Shown here piece after piece: positions 54,831 to 62,991 of a DNA stretch of 64,000 bases (the stretch's first letter is position 1; each line of letters begins with the position of its first letter). The translations under genes and the position numbers were made by a program. Source of the DNA: Mycobacterium sp. BK086 (lineage in GTDB: Bacteria > Actinomycetota > Actinomycetes > Mycobacteriales > Mycobacteriaceae). Location of the stretch: NCBI GenBank assembly GCA_004362315.1, contig SNWL01000008.1, forward strand, positions 186,001 to 250,000, written 5' to 3'. A model generated the notes under the pieces. It did not search any database. It was not told where the DNA came from and was given only the letters and a program-made list of their open reading frames with translations.

Positions 54831-56551
54831 AGCGCGGGCGCCGGTTGACGACCGCGAATCAGCTTGCCTGGCCGTGCCGATGTGGGCACGCCATTCTCGG
54901 AGATCACCTCACCGGCGACGATCGTCGCCACGTAACCGTCCGCGGTTTGGTCCAGACGCCGCCCGCCGGCGGGCAGATCCGACTTGACGGTCGGCTGATG
55001 CAGCCGCAGCGCGTCACCGTCGATCACGTTGACGTCGGCCTTGTAGCCCACCGCGAGCCTGCCGCGGTCGGCCAGTCCGGCGATGCGGGCGGGTGTCGAC
55101 GTCAGCTCCTGGATCACCCGTTGCACCGAGAGCCGGCCGGACTCCCGGTCGCGCACCCAGTGCGTCAGCATGTAGGTGGGAAAGCTTGCGTCGCAGATCA
55201 TTCCGTAGTGAGCGCCGCCGTCGCCCAGGCCGAGGACGACGTCGTCGCGCTGGATCAGTTCGGCGACCGTGTCCAGTGAGTTGTCGCGGAAGTTGGCCAG
55301 AGTGACCAGCAGCATGGCGTGACCGTCGTCGTCGAGCAGCCGGTCGTAGGCCTCCTCGAGCGGGCTGACGCCGCGGGCGCGGGCCCGTGCCCCGATCGAA
55401 TCCTCCGGCGAGGGTTCGTAATTCGGCGGATCGCCGAGCGGGTACATGTAGTCCCACGCCTGAGCGGCGAACATCAGCGGATGCCCGTCGCTGGCCGGGC
55501 TGTCGTTCAGGATGCGTTCGCGCACTTCGGGTTTGCGCATCTCGGCGACACGCTCGGCCAGCGGCAGCTCGGCGATCTCTCGGTACGCCGGGTACATGAC
55601 GAACGGGTTGCCGGACAGGTCGAGGCCGAGCACCAGTCCGATCGGGCGCGGGAAGATCTGTCCGGTGACATCACCGCCGTTGGCGTTGGCCTTCTCGACC
55701 ATGCGCAGTGCGTCGAGGTGGATCGGCGGGCCCGCGTTGCCGATCGCGAGTGTGAACGTCACCGGCAGACCCACGTCCGCGGCGACGTCGAACACCGCGC
55801 TCAGCGCGCCTTCGTAGTCGCCTGCCATCAGATCCGGCACGAACTGCAGCAGGCCGCCGCCGGCGTCGTCGACACCCCTGGCGATCGCCTCGATCTCCTC
55901 GTACTGCGCTTCGTAACTCGGAATCGGTTGTCCGCCAGAGGTTTTGTGCAGGGTCAGCCGGGAAGACGCGAAGCCCAGCGCGCCCGCCCGAATCGCCTCC
56001 TCGGCCAGCTTGCGCATCAAGGCCAGATCCTCGGTGGTGGGGAGTTCGCGGTCGACGCCGCGCTGCCCCATGACATAAACCCGAAGGGGGGAGTGCGGCA
56101 GGAATGCGGCGACATCGATGTCCCGCTGCCGCGAATCCAATGCGTCGAGGAACTCGGGGAACGTCTCCCAGCTCCACGGCAGTCCGTCGACCATCACGAC
56201 GCCGGGGATGTCCTCGACACCGGCCATGACATCGACGAGGACGTCGTGATCTTCTGGGCGGCACGGCGCAAACCCGACGCCGCAGTTGCCCATCACCGCG
56301 GTCGTCACGCCATGCGCCGACGACGGCGTCATTCGGTCCGACCAGATCGCCTGCCCGTCGTAGTGGGTGTGGAGGTCGACGAAGCCCGGCGTGACGAGCA
56401 GCCCGGTGGCGTCGATCTCCCGGTCACCTGTGCCGTCGACGGTGCCGACCGCGGCGATGACGCCGTCGGACACGGCCACGTCACCGGGGTAGGGCTCACC
56501 GCCCAGGCCGTCGACGATCGTGCCGTTGCGGATGACCAAGTCGTAACTCAT
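54827..56551 (-). CDS. N-acyl-D-amino-acid deacylase-type amidohydrolase
   Basis: The 574-residue protein belongs to the amidohydrolase superfamily: VIRNGTIVDGLGGEPYPGDVAV at the start, metal-binding VTPGFVDLHTHYDGQ with H61 and H63, GNCGVGFAPC, and the C-terminal LGLGDGGAHYGMICDASFP. The pattern and length suit D-aminoacylases, which remove acyl groups from D-amino acids, but related hydrolases act on other amides. It is the first gene of a two-gene unit with the AhpD-like gene. Confidence 0.88.
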   Translation of the reverse strand: MSYDLVIRNGTIVDGLGGEPYPGDVAVSDGVIAAVGTVDGTGDREIDATGLLVTPGFVDLHTHYDGQAIWSDRMTPSSAHGVTTAVMGNCGVGFAPCRPEDHDVLVDVMAGVEDIPGVVMVDGLPWSWETFPEFLDALDSRQRDIDVAAFLPHSPLRVYVMGQRGVDRELPTTEDLALMRKLAEEAIRAGALGFASSRLTLHKTSGGQPIPSYEAQYEEIEAIARGVDDAGGGLLQFVPDLMAGDYEGALSAVFDVAADVGLPVTFTLAIGNAGPPIHLDALRMVEKANANGGDVTGQIFPRPIGLVLGLDLSGNPFVMYPAYREIAELPLAERVAEMRKPEVRERILNDSPASDGHPLMFAAQAWDYMYPLGDPPNYEPSPEDSIGARARARGVSPLEEAYDRLLDDDGHAMLLVTLANFRDNSLDTVAELIQRDDVVLGLGDGGAHYGMICDASFPTYMLTHWVRDRESGRLSVQRVIQELTSTPARIAGLADRGRLAVGYKADVNVIDGDALRLHQPTVKSDLPAGGRRLDQTADGYVATIVAGEVISENGVPTSARPGKLIRGRQPAPAL

Positions 56552-56577
56552 GAGCTCAGGTTACGACGCCTGTCAGG

Positions 56578-56964
56578 ATGGCAGCTGTGATCGATCACTT
56601 CGGAATCAACTGCAGCGACTGGGCCAAGTCGAAGGAGTTCTACGACGGCGTGCTCGGTGTGCTCGGCTACACGCGTCAGATGGACTTCGATGTCGCGATC
56701 GGCTACGGCCGTGACGGCAAGCCGGACTTCTGGATCGCCGACGCCTCGGCGGGCGAGGCGTCCGGCCCCAACCGCGAAGTGCACATCGCGTTCGCGGCGG
56801 CCGACGTGGACGCGGTCAAGGCCTTCTACGACGCCGCACTCGAACTCGGGGCCGAGTCGCTGCATGCGCCGCGGCTGTGGCCCGAATACCACCCCGGCTA
56901 CTTCGGCGCCTTCGTGCGCGATCCCGACGGCAACAATGTCGAGGCCGTCTTCCACGGCGCCTAG
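56578..56964 (+). CDS. VOC-family (glyoxalase-like) protein
   Basis: The 128-residue protein shows the beta-alpha-beta3 vicinal-oxygen-chelate pattern: IDHFGINCSDWAKSKEFYDGVLG (core HFGINCSDWAKS), HIAFAAADVDAVKAFYDAAL, and YFGAFVRDPDGNNVEAVFH with metal-binding residues H7, H69 and E122 in the usual places. It could be a lyase, isomerase or binding protein. ATG 56578 and GTG 56587 are both possible. It is divergent from the amidohydrolase gene (26 bp). Confidence 0.88.
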   Translation: MAAVIDHFGINCSDWAKSKEFYDGVLGVLGYTRQMDFDVAIGYGRDGKPDFWIADASAGEASGPNREVHIAFAAADVDAVKAFYDAALELGAESLHAPRLWPEYHPGYFGAFVRDPDGNNVEAVFHGA

Positions 56965-57071
56965 CTGTCGTGGGGGCGACCTCCCCGAATTTATTGACGA
57001 CGATGCAACCGGCCGCGCTAGTCTGTGGGTGGCCTGTTAGTTAGCTGTCAAACAACAATCGGGGGATTGTC

Positions 57072-58175
57072 ATGACGGCAACCGTTTATCCGCACACGAG
57101 GCTCGCGTCGGCTCTGTTGGCGGCGGGCGTGGTCGCCGCGTCGCCGCCGTTGGTTCAGGTCGCGGAGCGGCCTGCGCCGGTTGTCAGCTTCGCTGCCGTA
57201 CAACCGGTGTCGGTGGTGACCGATGTGCTGCAGAACCTGGGAGACGCCGTCTCCGGCGTCACCTGGGTGCTCGGCTCTCCGATCTACGGGTTGCTCTCGC
57301 TGCCGTTCAACGCCGTGTACGCGCTGACGACAGCCGTCAAGGATCCAGCGTTGATCCCCAGCGTGCTGAGCTACCTCACCCAGATCTACCTGAACCCGGA
57401 CTCGGCCAGCGGTGGCCTTGCCTACGGCGTGAAAACCGGGTTGTCGGAGATCGCTGCCACGCTGCCGAACCCGCTGGGAACCTGGACCACGGGGACGCTG
57501 AACACGCTCTCCGGCCTGGTCGACAGCCTGTTCACCGCGTTCCCCGACCCCACGCCGGGCGGAGACGTGTTCGAAGATCTCGCCTTCATCAAGGCACCTG
57601 GCCGCGCGTTGTGGGCCGTTCGGCAAGCGCTCGTCGCGCCGGTCGAGGCTCTCGCCGACGTGATCACGTGGCTCGGCTACCTGCCGGCCACGCTCGAGGC
57701 GACGCTGGAGTCGGCGATCCGCGACCCCGCTGAGATTCCCGGCCTGTTCAGCAATGTGGTGCGTAGTGTGCTCGACCTCAATGCCGGTGTTCTCGGGTGG
57801 GTGCTCGAGGACCTCGTCCGTCCGTTCCGCTATCTGCCGGTCCCGATCGGGGACGACCCGGCGAATGTCTATTACGGCATGGCCAGCCAGTTCTTCAGCG
57901 CGCAGGCGGACAACATGGAGAAGTTGTTGGATGCGCTGCTGCCGGTACCGGTGACACCGACGCCGTTCAAGAAGGCGGCGGCGCCGAAGGGTGTCGACAA
58001 GAAAGCCGCCGCCGACGCGGTGAGCACCACGGGTGCCAGGCGCGCCGATACCGGTGTGAGCGCACGCGGCCGCACGACGGTGAAGGACGCCCGCAAGGCT
58101 CCGTCGACCAGCGTCAAATCCAGCGATACCAAGGCTGGATCCCATCGGGTAACCCGGCGGTCGGGCGCCGGGTAG
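57072..58175 (+). CDS. Exported mycobacterial protein of unknown function with basic tail
   Basis: The 367-residue protein has an N-terminal hydrophobic signal-like segment (LASALLAAGVVAASPPL) and a largely helical, Ala/Leu/Val-rich middle, including VVTDVLQNLGDAVSG and PGRALWAVRQALVAPVEALADVI. Mycolicibacterium species carry several proteins of this type; their function is not known to me. The last ~70 residues are rich in Lys, Arg, Ser and Thr (KKAAAPKGVDKKAAADAV onward), perhaps binding anionic surfaces. ATG 57072 lies after a 107-bp gap. Cell-envelope location is inferred. Confidence 0.75.
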   Translation: MTATVYPHTRLASALLAAGVVAASPPLVQVAERPAPVVSFAAVQPVSVVTDVLQNLGDAVSGVTWVLGSPIYGLLSLPFNAVYALTTAVKDPALIPSVLSYLTQIYLNPDSASGGLAYGVKTGLSEIAATLPNPLGTWTTGTLNTLSGLVDSLFTAFPDPTPGGDVFEDLAFIKAPGRALWAVRQALVAPVEALADVITWLGYLPATLEATLESAIRDPAEIPGLFSNVVRSVLDLNAGVLGWVLEDLVRPFRYLPVPIGDDPANVYYGMASQFFSAQADNMEKLLDALLPVPVTPTPFKKAAAPKGVDKKAAADAVSTTGARRADTGVSARGRTTVKDARKAPSTSVKSSDTKAGSHRVTRRSGAG

Positions 58176-58202
58176 GAGTTGCCTGGGCGTACGTTGGCGG
58201 GC

Positions 58203-58712
58203 ATGACGATGGATGCCGCACGCGAACTCTTACGGGACTCCTTCACCCGCATCATCGAGCATGTCAACGACCTCACCGACGATCTGACCGACGAGGTCTC
58301 GTTCTTCCGGCCGACCGCGACGGCGAACAGCATCGCCTGGTTGATCTGGCACAGCGCCCGCGTTCAGGACGCCCAGCTCGCCGACATCGCGGGAACCGAT
58401 CAGGTGTGGTTCACCGGCGGCTGGGTGGACCGCTTCGACCTGGATCTGCCCCGGGACGCCCATGGCTACGGACACACGCCTGAGGACGTGGGTAAGGTCC
58501 GCGTTCCCGCCGACCTGCTTGCCGGCTACTACCACGCGGTGCACAAGGCGACTCTGGAATACATCGCCAGCGTCACCGCCGAGGAGCTCGCCCGCGTGGT
58601 CGACACAAACTGGAATCCGCCTGTGACAGCGAGCATCCGGTTAGTCAGCATCATCGACGACTGCGCTCAGCATCTGGGCCAGGCGGCCTACGTACGGGGC
58701 ATCGCCCGCTGA
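58203..58712 (+). CDS. DinB-family protein
   Basis: Starting at ATG 58203, the 169-residue protein has the four-helix DinB pattern with metal-binding His residues: LRDSFTRIIEHVNDL, AWLIWHSARVQDAQ (His55 region) and the C-terminal DDCAQHLGQAAYVRG. Mycobacterial relatives include mycothiol-dependent enzymes, which is one possible role. The stop codon is followed within 45 bp by the PAP2 gene. Confidence 0.87.
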   Translation: MTMDAARELLRDSFTRIIEHVNDLTDDLTDEVSFFRPTATANSIAWLIWHSARVQDAQLADIAGTDQVWFTGGWVDRFDLDLPRDAHGYGHTPEDVGKVRVPADLLAGYYHAVHKATLEYIASVTAEELARVVDTNWNPPVTASIRLVSIIDDCAQHLGQAAYVRGIAR

Positions 58713-58756
58713 CCACCCACGCGGTCCGGTGGTGGCCGCCCATCGGCATCGCCGCG

Positions 58757-59260
58757 ATGGCGCTGCTGGGCTGGGCGGTGGGTGCCGGGTCGACACCGAT
58801 CGACGACTGGTTCCAGCGCGCCCACGGCAGCGTGCTGGGGTGGCTGCTGTTCTTCACCGACCAGCGCACGGTCGCGGTGATTCTGATCGGTGCGCTGATG
58901 CTTGCCGGCTACCGGCAGCGGTGGCTGCTCGCCGTCCTCGTCGTCGTGACTCCTGGTGCAGCCGTGTGGCTTTCGCGGATTCTCAAGGACTGGTTCGGCC
59001 GCGAGAAGGGTGGTGCGGTGGCGTACCCCAGCGGGCATACCACGCTGATGGTCGTCGCGTTGGGAATGCTGATCCTGGTCGCCGGTGCGCGGCTGTACAT
59101 CGTTGTGGCCGCGACTTTTTGGGGAGTGCTGGGGATGCTCGGCCAGGCGGTGACCTACCACTACTTCACCGACGCCATCGGGGGCCTCCTGCTGGGGAGT
59201 TCGCTGGTGTGTGCGGCCGCCGCGACACTGCAGTCCGCCCGCACCAGAGCACACGACTGA
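58757..59260 (+). CDS. PAP2-family membrane phosphatase
   Basis: The 167-residue protein has about five membrane segments and the PAP2 motifs: LKDWFGREKGG in place of KxxxxxxRP, YPSGHTTLM, and TYHYFTDAIGG, whose His and Asp complete the active site. It should dephosphorylate lipid phosphates such as phosphatidate or polyprenyl diphosphate on the outer membrane face. ATG 58757 is the first standard start. An earlier CTG overlapping the dinB stop codon would add 16 residues and make translation coupled. Truncation at the N-terminus is therefore possible. Confidence 0.85.
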   Translation: MALLGWAVGAGSTPIDDWFQRAHGSVLGWLLFFTDQRTVAVILIGALMLAGYRQRWLLAVLVVVTPGAAVWLSRILKDWFGREKGGAVAYPSGHTTLMVVALGMLILVAGARLYIVVAATFWGVLGMLGQAVTYHYFTDAIGGLLLGSSLVCAAAATLQSARTRAHD

Positions 59261-59319
59261 CGAGCCGTCGTTCACCGCGACGTCACCTCGGGTTTGCCTG
59301 CCGCTGATAATTTCCGGCC

Positions 59320-60177
59320 GTGTCACTCGAAAGCCATGGTTACTCGATCTTCGACGACGACGATGACGACCCGGTGCTGCTGGATGCCGCGGGTCTGGCC
59401 GTCGACACGTGGCGGGAGAACTACCCGTACGACGCGCGGCTGACCCGCACCGAGTACGAGGAGCAGAAGCGCCTCCTGCAGATCGAACTGCTGAAGCTGC
59501 AGAAGTGGAGCCAAGCCAACGGGCTGCGGCACGTCTTCGTGTTCGAGGGGCGCGACGCGGCGGGCAAGGGCGGCACCATCAAGCGCTTCATGGAGCACCT
59601 CAACCCGAGGGGCGCGCGGGTCGTGGCACTGGAGAAGCCCACCGAGAAGGAAACCACCCAGTGGTACTTCCAGCGCTACGTCAACCACCTGCCCGCCGCG
59701 GGTGAGATCGTCATGTTCGACCGGTCCTGGTACAACCGCGCCGGCGTGGAGCGGGTCATGGGCTACTGCACGCCCAAGCAGCACGCGGAGTTCATCCGGC
59801 AGGCACCGCTGTTCGAACAGATGCTGGTCAACGACGGCATCAGCCTGACCAAGCTGTGGTTCTCGGTGTCCTCGAGCGAGCAGCGCACCCGGTTCACCAT
59901 CCGTCAGGTCGACCCGGTGCGGCAGTGGAAACTCTCGCCGACGGACCTGGCGTCATTGGACAAGTGGGACGCCTACACCTCGGCCAAAGAGGACATGTTC
60001 GCCTGGACGGACACCGAGATCGCCCCGTGGACCGTCATCAAAAGCAACGACAAGAAACGCGCGCGGATCAACGCGATGCGCCACGTGCTGAGTAAGTTCA
60101 ACTACGAGAACAAAGACCATGAGGTGGTCGGCCAGCCCGACCCCTTGATCGTGGGCCGCGCAACTCACTCCGACTAG
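59320..60177 (+). CDS. ppk2: Polyphosphate kinase 2
   Basis: The 285-residue protein carries the PPK2 hallmark: Walker A GRDAAGKGG at 77-85 in FEGRDAAGKGGTIKRF, and the Walker B region MFDRSWYNRAGVERVMGYC with D134. It uses polyphosphate to phosphorylate NDPs or NMPs. An Asp run (FDDDDDDP, residues 11-18) precedes the core. Start GTG 59320; no strong ribosome-binding site. It is followed 28 bp later by a membrane protein. Confidence 0.95.
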   Translation: MSLESHGYSIFDDDDDDPVLLDAAGLAVDTWRENYPYDARLTRTEYEEQKRLLQIELLKLQKWSQANGLRHVFVFEGRDAAGKGGTIKRFMEHLNPRGARVVALEKPTEKETTQWYFQRYVNHLPAAGEIVMFDRSWYNRAGVERVMGYCTPKQHAEFIRQAPLFEQMLVNDGISLTKLWFSVSSSEQRTRFTIRQVDPVRQWKLSPTDLASLDKWDAYTSAKEDMFAWTDTEIAPWTVIKSNDKKRARINAMRHVLSKFNYENKDHEVVGQPDPLIVGRATHSD

Positions 60178-60205
60178 ACCTGCGCGTCCCCGCAGAGGAG
60201 GACGC

Positions 60206-61045
60206 GTGCGGTTCGCGACGACGCTACTGCTGTGGCTCGTCACGACGCTCTTGCTGGCCCTCGCCCTGCCCACGGCGTGGGCGCAACAACACCTGGTCGA
60301 CGAAGACGGCTATGCGGCGTTGGCGCAGAAGGCGGCCACCGATCCCGGGTTGCAGTCGGCGATGTCCTCGCAGTTGACGACGCAGGTGGCCCGCCTGGGT
60401 ACCAGCGTGAACACTCAGACCGTGAGTCTGGTCGCGGCGGCCTACACCTCGAACTCCTCGTTCCCCGGTCAGTTCGCCCAGGCGAACCGCTTCGCGCACC
60501 GATGGTTGTTCACCGACACGATTCGCTCCAGCGTGGACTCACAGGGCCGCTGGGTGATCGACATCGCGCCGATGCTCTCCGACGCGGCGTTCAAGGAAAC
60601 GCTGTCCGACTACAACATCACGGTGCCGACGACGGTGCCGATTCCGCTGACCGACAACGCTCCATCGGTGCTGCGGCCCGGCGCGTTGCGACTCGTGGGC
60701 ACCTACGGGCCGTGGGTCAGTGTCGGGTTGGCAGTGCTCACCGGAGTACTCGCGTTGCTCACCCTGTTCGTCGCCCGAAGCCGCGGCAAGATGCTGGTGG
60801 GCTTGGGGGTGTCGGCCCTGTTGGTCGGTGCGGCCGGTTGGGCCGCAATCGAATTCGGCCGAAGACGGCTGAACGCGGTGCTCGACAATTCGTCGGGTGA
60901 CATCAGGCGGATCGCCGACGTACTGGTCGGCACGGCGCAGAACAGCATGCATCAGTGGCTGAACATCACCCTGATCGTCGGCGGTGGCCTGGTGATCATC
61001 GGCGTGATCGTGTCACTGCTGGTGAGCCTGGCGAAGTCGAGCTAG
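60206..61045 (+). CDS. Membrane protein with N-terminal helix and C-terminal membrane segments
   Basis: The 279-residue protein starts with a signal-anchor-like segment (FATTLLLWLVTTLLLALALPTAWA), an extracytoplasmic ~150-residue domain (LVDEDGYAALAQKAATDPGL...), and three C-terminal membrane segments (VSVGLAVLTGVLALLTLF, MLVGLGVSALLVGAAGWAA, LNITLIVGGGLVIIGVIVSLL). GAGGAGG precedes GTG 60206. The architecture resembles mycobacterial membrane proteins of unknown role. It is followed by a DUF2889 gene 2 bp later, suggesting one transcript with ppk2. Confidence 0.8.
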   Translation: MRFATTLLLWLVTTLLLALALPTAWAQQHLVDEDGYAALAQKAATDPGLQSAMSSQLTTQVARLGTSVNTQTVSLVAAAYTSNSSFPGQFAQANRFAHRWLFTDTIRSSVDSQGRWVIDIAPMLSDAAFKETLSDYNITVPTTVPIPLTDNAPSVLRPGALRLVGTYGPWVSVGLAVLTGVLALLTLFVARSRGKMLVGLGVSALLVGAAGWAAIEFGRRRLNAVLDNSSGDIRRIADVLVGTAQNSMHQWLNITLIVGGGLVIIGVIVSLLVSLAKSS

Positions 61046-61047
61046 CC

Positions 61048-62022
61048 ATGCCCTTCGTCACCGATATCGTCGGCCCCCAGCATCCCGTCACCGAGTGGCC
61101 ACCGCTGCGTCCCGGAATGCTGCGCAGGGCTACCACGATCGACACTCATCCGCAGGACTCGCACCGCGCCGATGCGCAGCTGCGTGCCCGTGACACACGG
61201 GCAGGCTCGTCCGGCATCCTCGAAGTGCTCGACGACGTCGTCGTCCTGGCACGGCTGACCGATCACGTGATCGATGAAATCAGTGGCGGTGATCCACGAT
61301 TGGGCCGATTGCTGGGTGCCCGGGTGGGCGGGGGTTTCCGCGCGATCGTCAGGGATCTGCTGGGAAGCGACACCATGCGTTCGCCCGCGCTGTACCTCCT
61401 GCTCGACGACTGGGTCGGCGCATCGCTGGTGACGGGTTACGGCGCGCATCACGCCGATCTCACCGGCGGCGTCGAGTGGCCGATGTCGGATGCCATGTCC
61501 GATCACCTGGCAGGTGTCTGTTCGGGCTTCGCCCCCGACGCGTCGGCCGTCGACTTCAGCCGGCGCAATATGTTGATGCCGTGCGTGCGTGGGCCGCTCG
61601 CGCCGCCGCTTGGCGGCGACGGCATGCCGCCCGGGGAGCCCCTCCGGCCGCACGGTATGCGCCGGATGCGCAGGCTGGACGTATCTCCGAACGGCGCGAC
61701 GGCGGCGTTTGACGCACACTTCCGGGATTCCCACGCCGACGCTGACGGCATCGAGACCGTCGTGCATGAGTACACCGTTACCGGCGAGATCGACGCTGCC
61801 ACGCAATCCATTTCGCATCTGACGGCAGAGGCCAGGGTGCTTCCGTGGCAGGAGTGCCCTGGTGCTCTGGCCAGTGCGCAGCGGATCGCCGGGATGGCGG
61901 TGGCCGACGTGCGCGACCACATCCGCACCGAGTTCACCGGGATCTCGACCTGTACCCATCTCAACGACACCCTTCGGTCGCTGACCGACGCGCAGGCGCT
62001 GCTCGCGGCTAGGGCTCGATGA
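61048..62022 (+). CDS. DUF2889 protein
   Basis: The 324-residue protein begins at ATG 61048. It has MLRRATTIDTHPQD near the N-terminus (with RRATTID typical of DUF2889), a central region rich in Asp/Ala, and a C-terminal SISHLTAEARVLPWQECPGALASAQRIAG segment ending with TCTHLNDTLRSLTDA (conserved Thr-His-Leu-Asn-Asp). It may be involved in metabolism of acyl-CoA or steroid intermediates, judging by gene neighbourhoods I recall, but this is weak. It overlaps the convergent crotonase gene by 14 bp. Confidence 0.82.
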   Translation: MPFVTDIVGPQHPVTEWPPLRPGMLRRATTIDTHPQDSHRADAQLRARDTRAGSSGILEVLDDVVVLARLTDHVIDEISGGDPRLGRLLGARVGGGFRAIVRDLLGSDTMRSPALYLLLDDWVGASLVTGYGAHHADLTGGVEWPMSDAMSDHLAGVCSGFAPDASAVDFSRRNMLMPCVRGPLAPPLGGDGMPPGEPLRPHGMRRMRRLDVSPNGATAAFDAHFRDSHADADGIETVVHEYTVTGEIDAATQSISHLTAEARVLPWQECPGALASAQRIAGMAVADVRDHIRTEFTGISTCTHLNDTLRSLTDAQALLAARAR

Positions 62023-62905
62023 TGTGCGACGGGTCGGGCCGCCGCTCGGGCGGGGCCTGGCTGTAGTCACCCCACGGCCCGTCGCGCAGCTCGACGGCCG
62101 CGCGGACGCCCTGTGCGCCTGCAGTATTGATGAAGTCGAGAGCTTCGGGGGTGTTGCGCATCAGTCCGTCGAGAATGCCGCCCAGAGTCTGCGTACTGGC
62201 CAGGCCCATGTTCTCGTAGGCCTGGTTGACGATCATCTTCTGAGCCTGCAACTGTGACAACGGGATTCGTGCCAGATCAGCGGCGATCTCGGCCACCCGC
62301 GCCTCCAGTCGCTCGAAAGGCACCGCCTCGTTGATCAGCTCGATGTCGGCGGCCTCCCGCCCGGTGAGCGGGCGCCCGGTCAGCGAATGCCACTTGGCCT
62401 TGCTGAAACTGAGTCGGTAGAGCCACATTCCGGACAGGTAGGCGCCCCACATCCGGCTGTACGGCGTGCCGATCATCGCGTCCTCGCTGGCGATCACCAG
62501 ATCGGCAAGCAGCGCATAGTCGCTGGCGCCGCCCACACACCAGCCGTGGACCTGTGCGATCACCGGCTTGGTGGCCCGCCAGATTGCCATGAATTTCTGG
62601 GTCGGGCCGGTCGCGCGCCCACTGACCATGGCGAAATCCTTACCGGGGTCCCAGCGGCCATCGGTCATCATCGACTCGCCCCAGTGCTGGAATCCGCCGC
62701 CGAAGTCGTAGCCGCCGCAGAAGGCGCGACCGGCGCCGCGCAGCACGATCACCTTGATCGAGGGATCGTGTTCGGCCAGCCCGATCGCGGCCTCCACCTC
62801 GTCGGGCATGGGCGGCACGATCGTGTTGAGGTGTTCGGGGCGGTTGAGCGTGACGGTCGCGACGGGGCCATCGGTCATGTAGAGCACGGTTTCGAATGTG
62901 GTCAT
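62009..62905 (-). CDS. Enoyl-CoA hydratase/isomerase (crotonase) family protein
   Basis: The 298-residue protein has the crotonase fold: TVTLNRPEHLNTI near the N-terminus, oxyanion-hole VLRGAGRAFCGGYDFGGG, and HGWCVGGASDYALLADLVIASEDAMIGTP. The two catalytic glutamates of hydratases are not conserved: the usual E144 position reads Asp in GGASDY, and the E164 position reads Ser/Arg in PYSRMW. It may be an isomerase, hydrolase or other crotonase rather than a hydratase. It is divergent from the next dehydrogenase gene. Confidence 0.88.
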   Translation of the reverse strand: MTTFETVLYMTDGPVATVTLNRPEHLNTIVPPMPDEVEAAIGLAEHDPSIKVIVLRGAGRAFCGGYDFGGGFQHWGESMMTDGRWDPGKDFAMVSGRATGPTQKFMAIWRATKPVIAQVHGWCVGGASDYALLADLVIASEDAMIGTPYSRMWGAYLSGMWLYRLSFSKAKWHSLTGRPLTGREAADIELINEAVPFERLEARVAEIAADLARIPLSQLQAQKMIVNQAYENMGLASTQTLGGILDGLMRNTPEALDFINTAGAQGVRAAVELRDGPWGDYSQAPPERRPDPSHIIEP

Positions 62906-62991
62906 ACGTCCAATTAACGGTCTTGGACACCGGCCAATTCAACGGGCACAAATTGAAGGTATTACCGAATGGCTTACAGTACGATCACCCC